In this document: in pieces, positions 63,601 through 64,000 of the stretch | How positions within the stretch are numbered: the first letter of the stretch is position 1 | How the letters are laid out: each line of letters starts with the position of its first letter | Assembly (NCBI GenBank): GCA_900045905.1 | Contig: FCNS01000038.1 | Location: forward strand, 206,270 to 270,269 | DNA: 64,000 nucleotides | Direction of reading: 5' to 3' | Source: Clostridiales bacterium CHKCI001 | Lineage (GTDB): Bacteria; Bacillota; Clostridia; Lachnospirales; Lachnospiraceae | The notes under the pieces: model-generated | What the model was told of the DNA's origin: nothing | Database searches by the model: none | Seen by the model: only the letters and a program-made list of their open reading frames with translations | Made by a program: the position numbers and the translations under genes

Positions 63601-64000
63601 GTAAGTTTTTGCATCTCTTAAATTAAGACTTGCGTTAAAATCTCTATCCGCACGATAACCACATTCACAAATATATTCCCTGTCTGAAAGTTTTAAATCT
63701 TTCTTGATACCTCCACATTTATGACATAATTTACTTGACGGATACCATCTGTCTACAATCCTTAATTCAATTCCTGATTCTTTACATTTTGCTTCTAGTT
63801 TTGTTCTGAATTCATAAAACTTTTGTGAAGCAACTGCTTTTGAAAGATGCCTGTTCTTCATCATTCCTTTTATATTCAAATCTTCAATCACGATATAAGA
63901 TGGCTTGGTTTTCACTATCTCTGCGATTGTTTTATTGATATAATCTGTACGAATACCATCGATTCTATGATGAAGTTTTTGTACCTTTAAGACTTGTTTT
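63589..64000 (-). CDS. tnpB: TnpB, RNA-guided nuclease of an IS200/IS605-type element (5' partial)
   Basis: The frame is open to the window edge, and about 137 C-terminal residues are visible. They hold the RuvC-II Glu in YIVIEDLNIKGMMKN, the zinc ribbon CHKCG...CECG, and the RuvC-III Asp in ADRDFNASLNL, so the visible active-site parts are intact. TnpB cuts DNA next to a short target motif under the guidance of its omega RNA and helps keep the element in place. The RuvC-I part and any tnpA lie outside the window. Confidence 0.9.
   Translation of the reverse strand, partial: KQVLKVQKLHHRIDGIRTDYINKTIAEIVKTKPSYIVIEDLNIKGMMKNRHLSKAVASQKFYEFRTKLEAKCKESGIELRIVDRWYPSSKLCHKCGGIKKDLKLSDREYICECGYRADRDFNASLNLRDAKTYEVA

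Overview
The window is AT-rich, Gram-positive chromosomal DNA whose gene order, strong Shine-Dalgarno sites, zinc-ribbon ribosomal proteins (S14 type Z, L36), ECF energy-coupling genes beside rplQ, and metal riboswitches point to an anaerobic member of the Clostridia. The family Lachnospiraceae is my best guess; the genus cannot be told from the sequence alone.

Layout. 1-436 is the end of a sugar PTS permease (EIIA domain). 574-3451 (minus) holds a membrane-anchored PIG-L/LmbE-like protein, an ExoIII-type nuclease and a small unknown gene. 3640-10234 is a tetrapyrrole operon, hemA-sirC-hemC-cobA/hemD-hemB-hemL, which covers glutamyl-tRNA to uroporphyrinogen III and on to precorrin-2 and its oxidation. 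A DedA-family protein and an RlmI-like rRNA methyltransferase follow. 12310-14109 (minus) holds a DMT transporter and a radical SAM protein. 14188-18062 is a divalent-metal block: an M-box Mg riboswitch ahead of two tandem mgtE genes, then a yybP-ykoY Mn riboswitch ahead of mntP. After Nudix, DUF3783 and lysC genes comes a minus-strand five-gene operon (26476 down to 20620): response regulator, histidine kinase, 744-residue exported membrane protein, ABC ATPase and ABC permease.

26712-43497 is the S10-spc-alpha ribosomal supercluster, rpsJ to rplQ, with secY, adk, map, a KOW protein, infA, rpmJ and rpoA. It starts with a large structured leader and has internal promoters before rpmJ and rpsM. 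Beyond a PH-domain gene come ecfA1-ecfA2-ecfT and truA. Here truA is fused in frame to a GNAT acetyltransferase. The usual truA-rplM-rpsI order is broken by about 8 kb of accessory DNA (Lrp and MATE, LysR, decayed tnpB and nucleotidyltransferase remnants, a tubby/LURP-like gene with two chromate-transporter halves, and an ABC-class ATPase). rplM-rpsI then resume behind a leader with a pseudoknot-like pairing pattern.

57430-64000 is an accessory tail: five 52-bp tandem repeats next to a PD-(D/E)XK-like protein, an Uma2-family protein, two GNATs, a VOC protein, an XRE-type membrane regulator, a GC-rich DUF4241 gene, and at the right edge the end of an IS200/IS605-type tnpB with a candidate omega RNA. 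Its right end resembles that of the decayed copy near 51.6 kb.

No single clearly new system is proven. The best candidates for follow-up are the rpsJ and rplM leaders, the TruA-GNAT fusion, the repeat/nuclease locus, the five-gene signalling/ABC operon and the tnpB right end beside a foreign DUF4241 gene.
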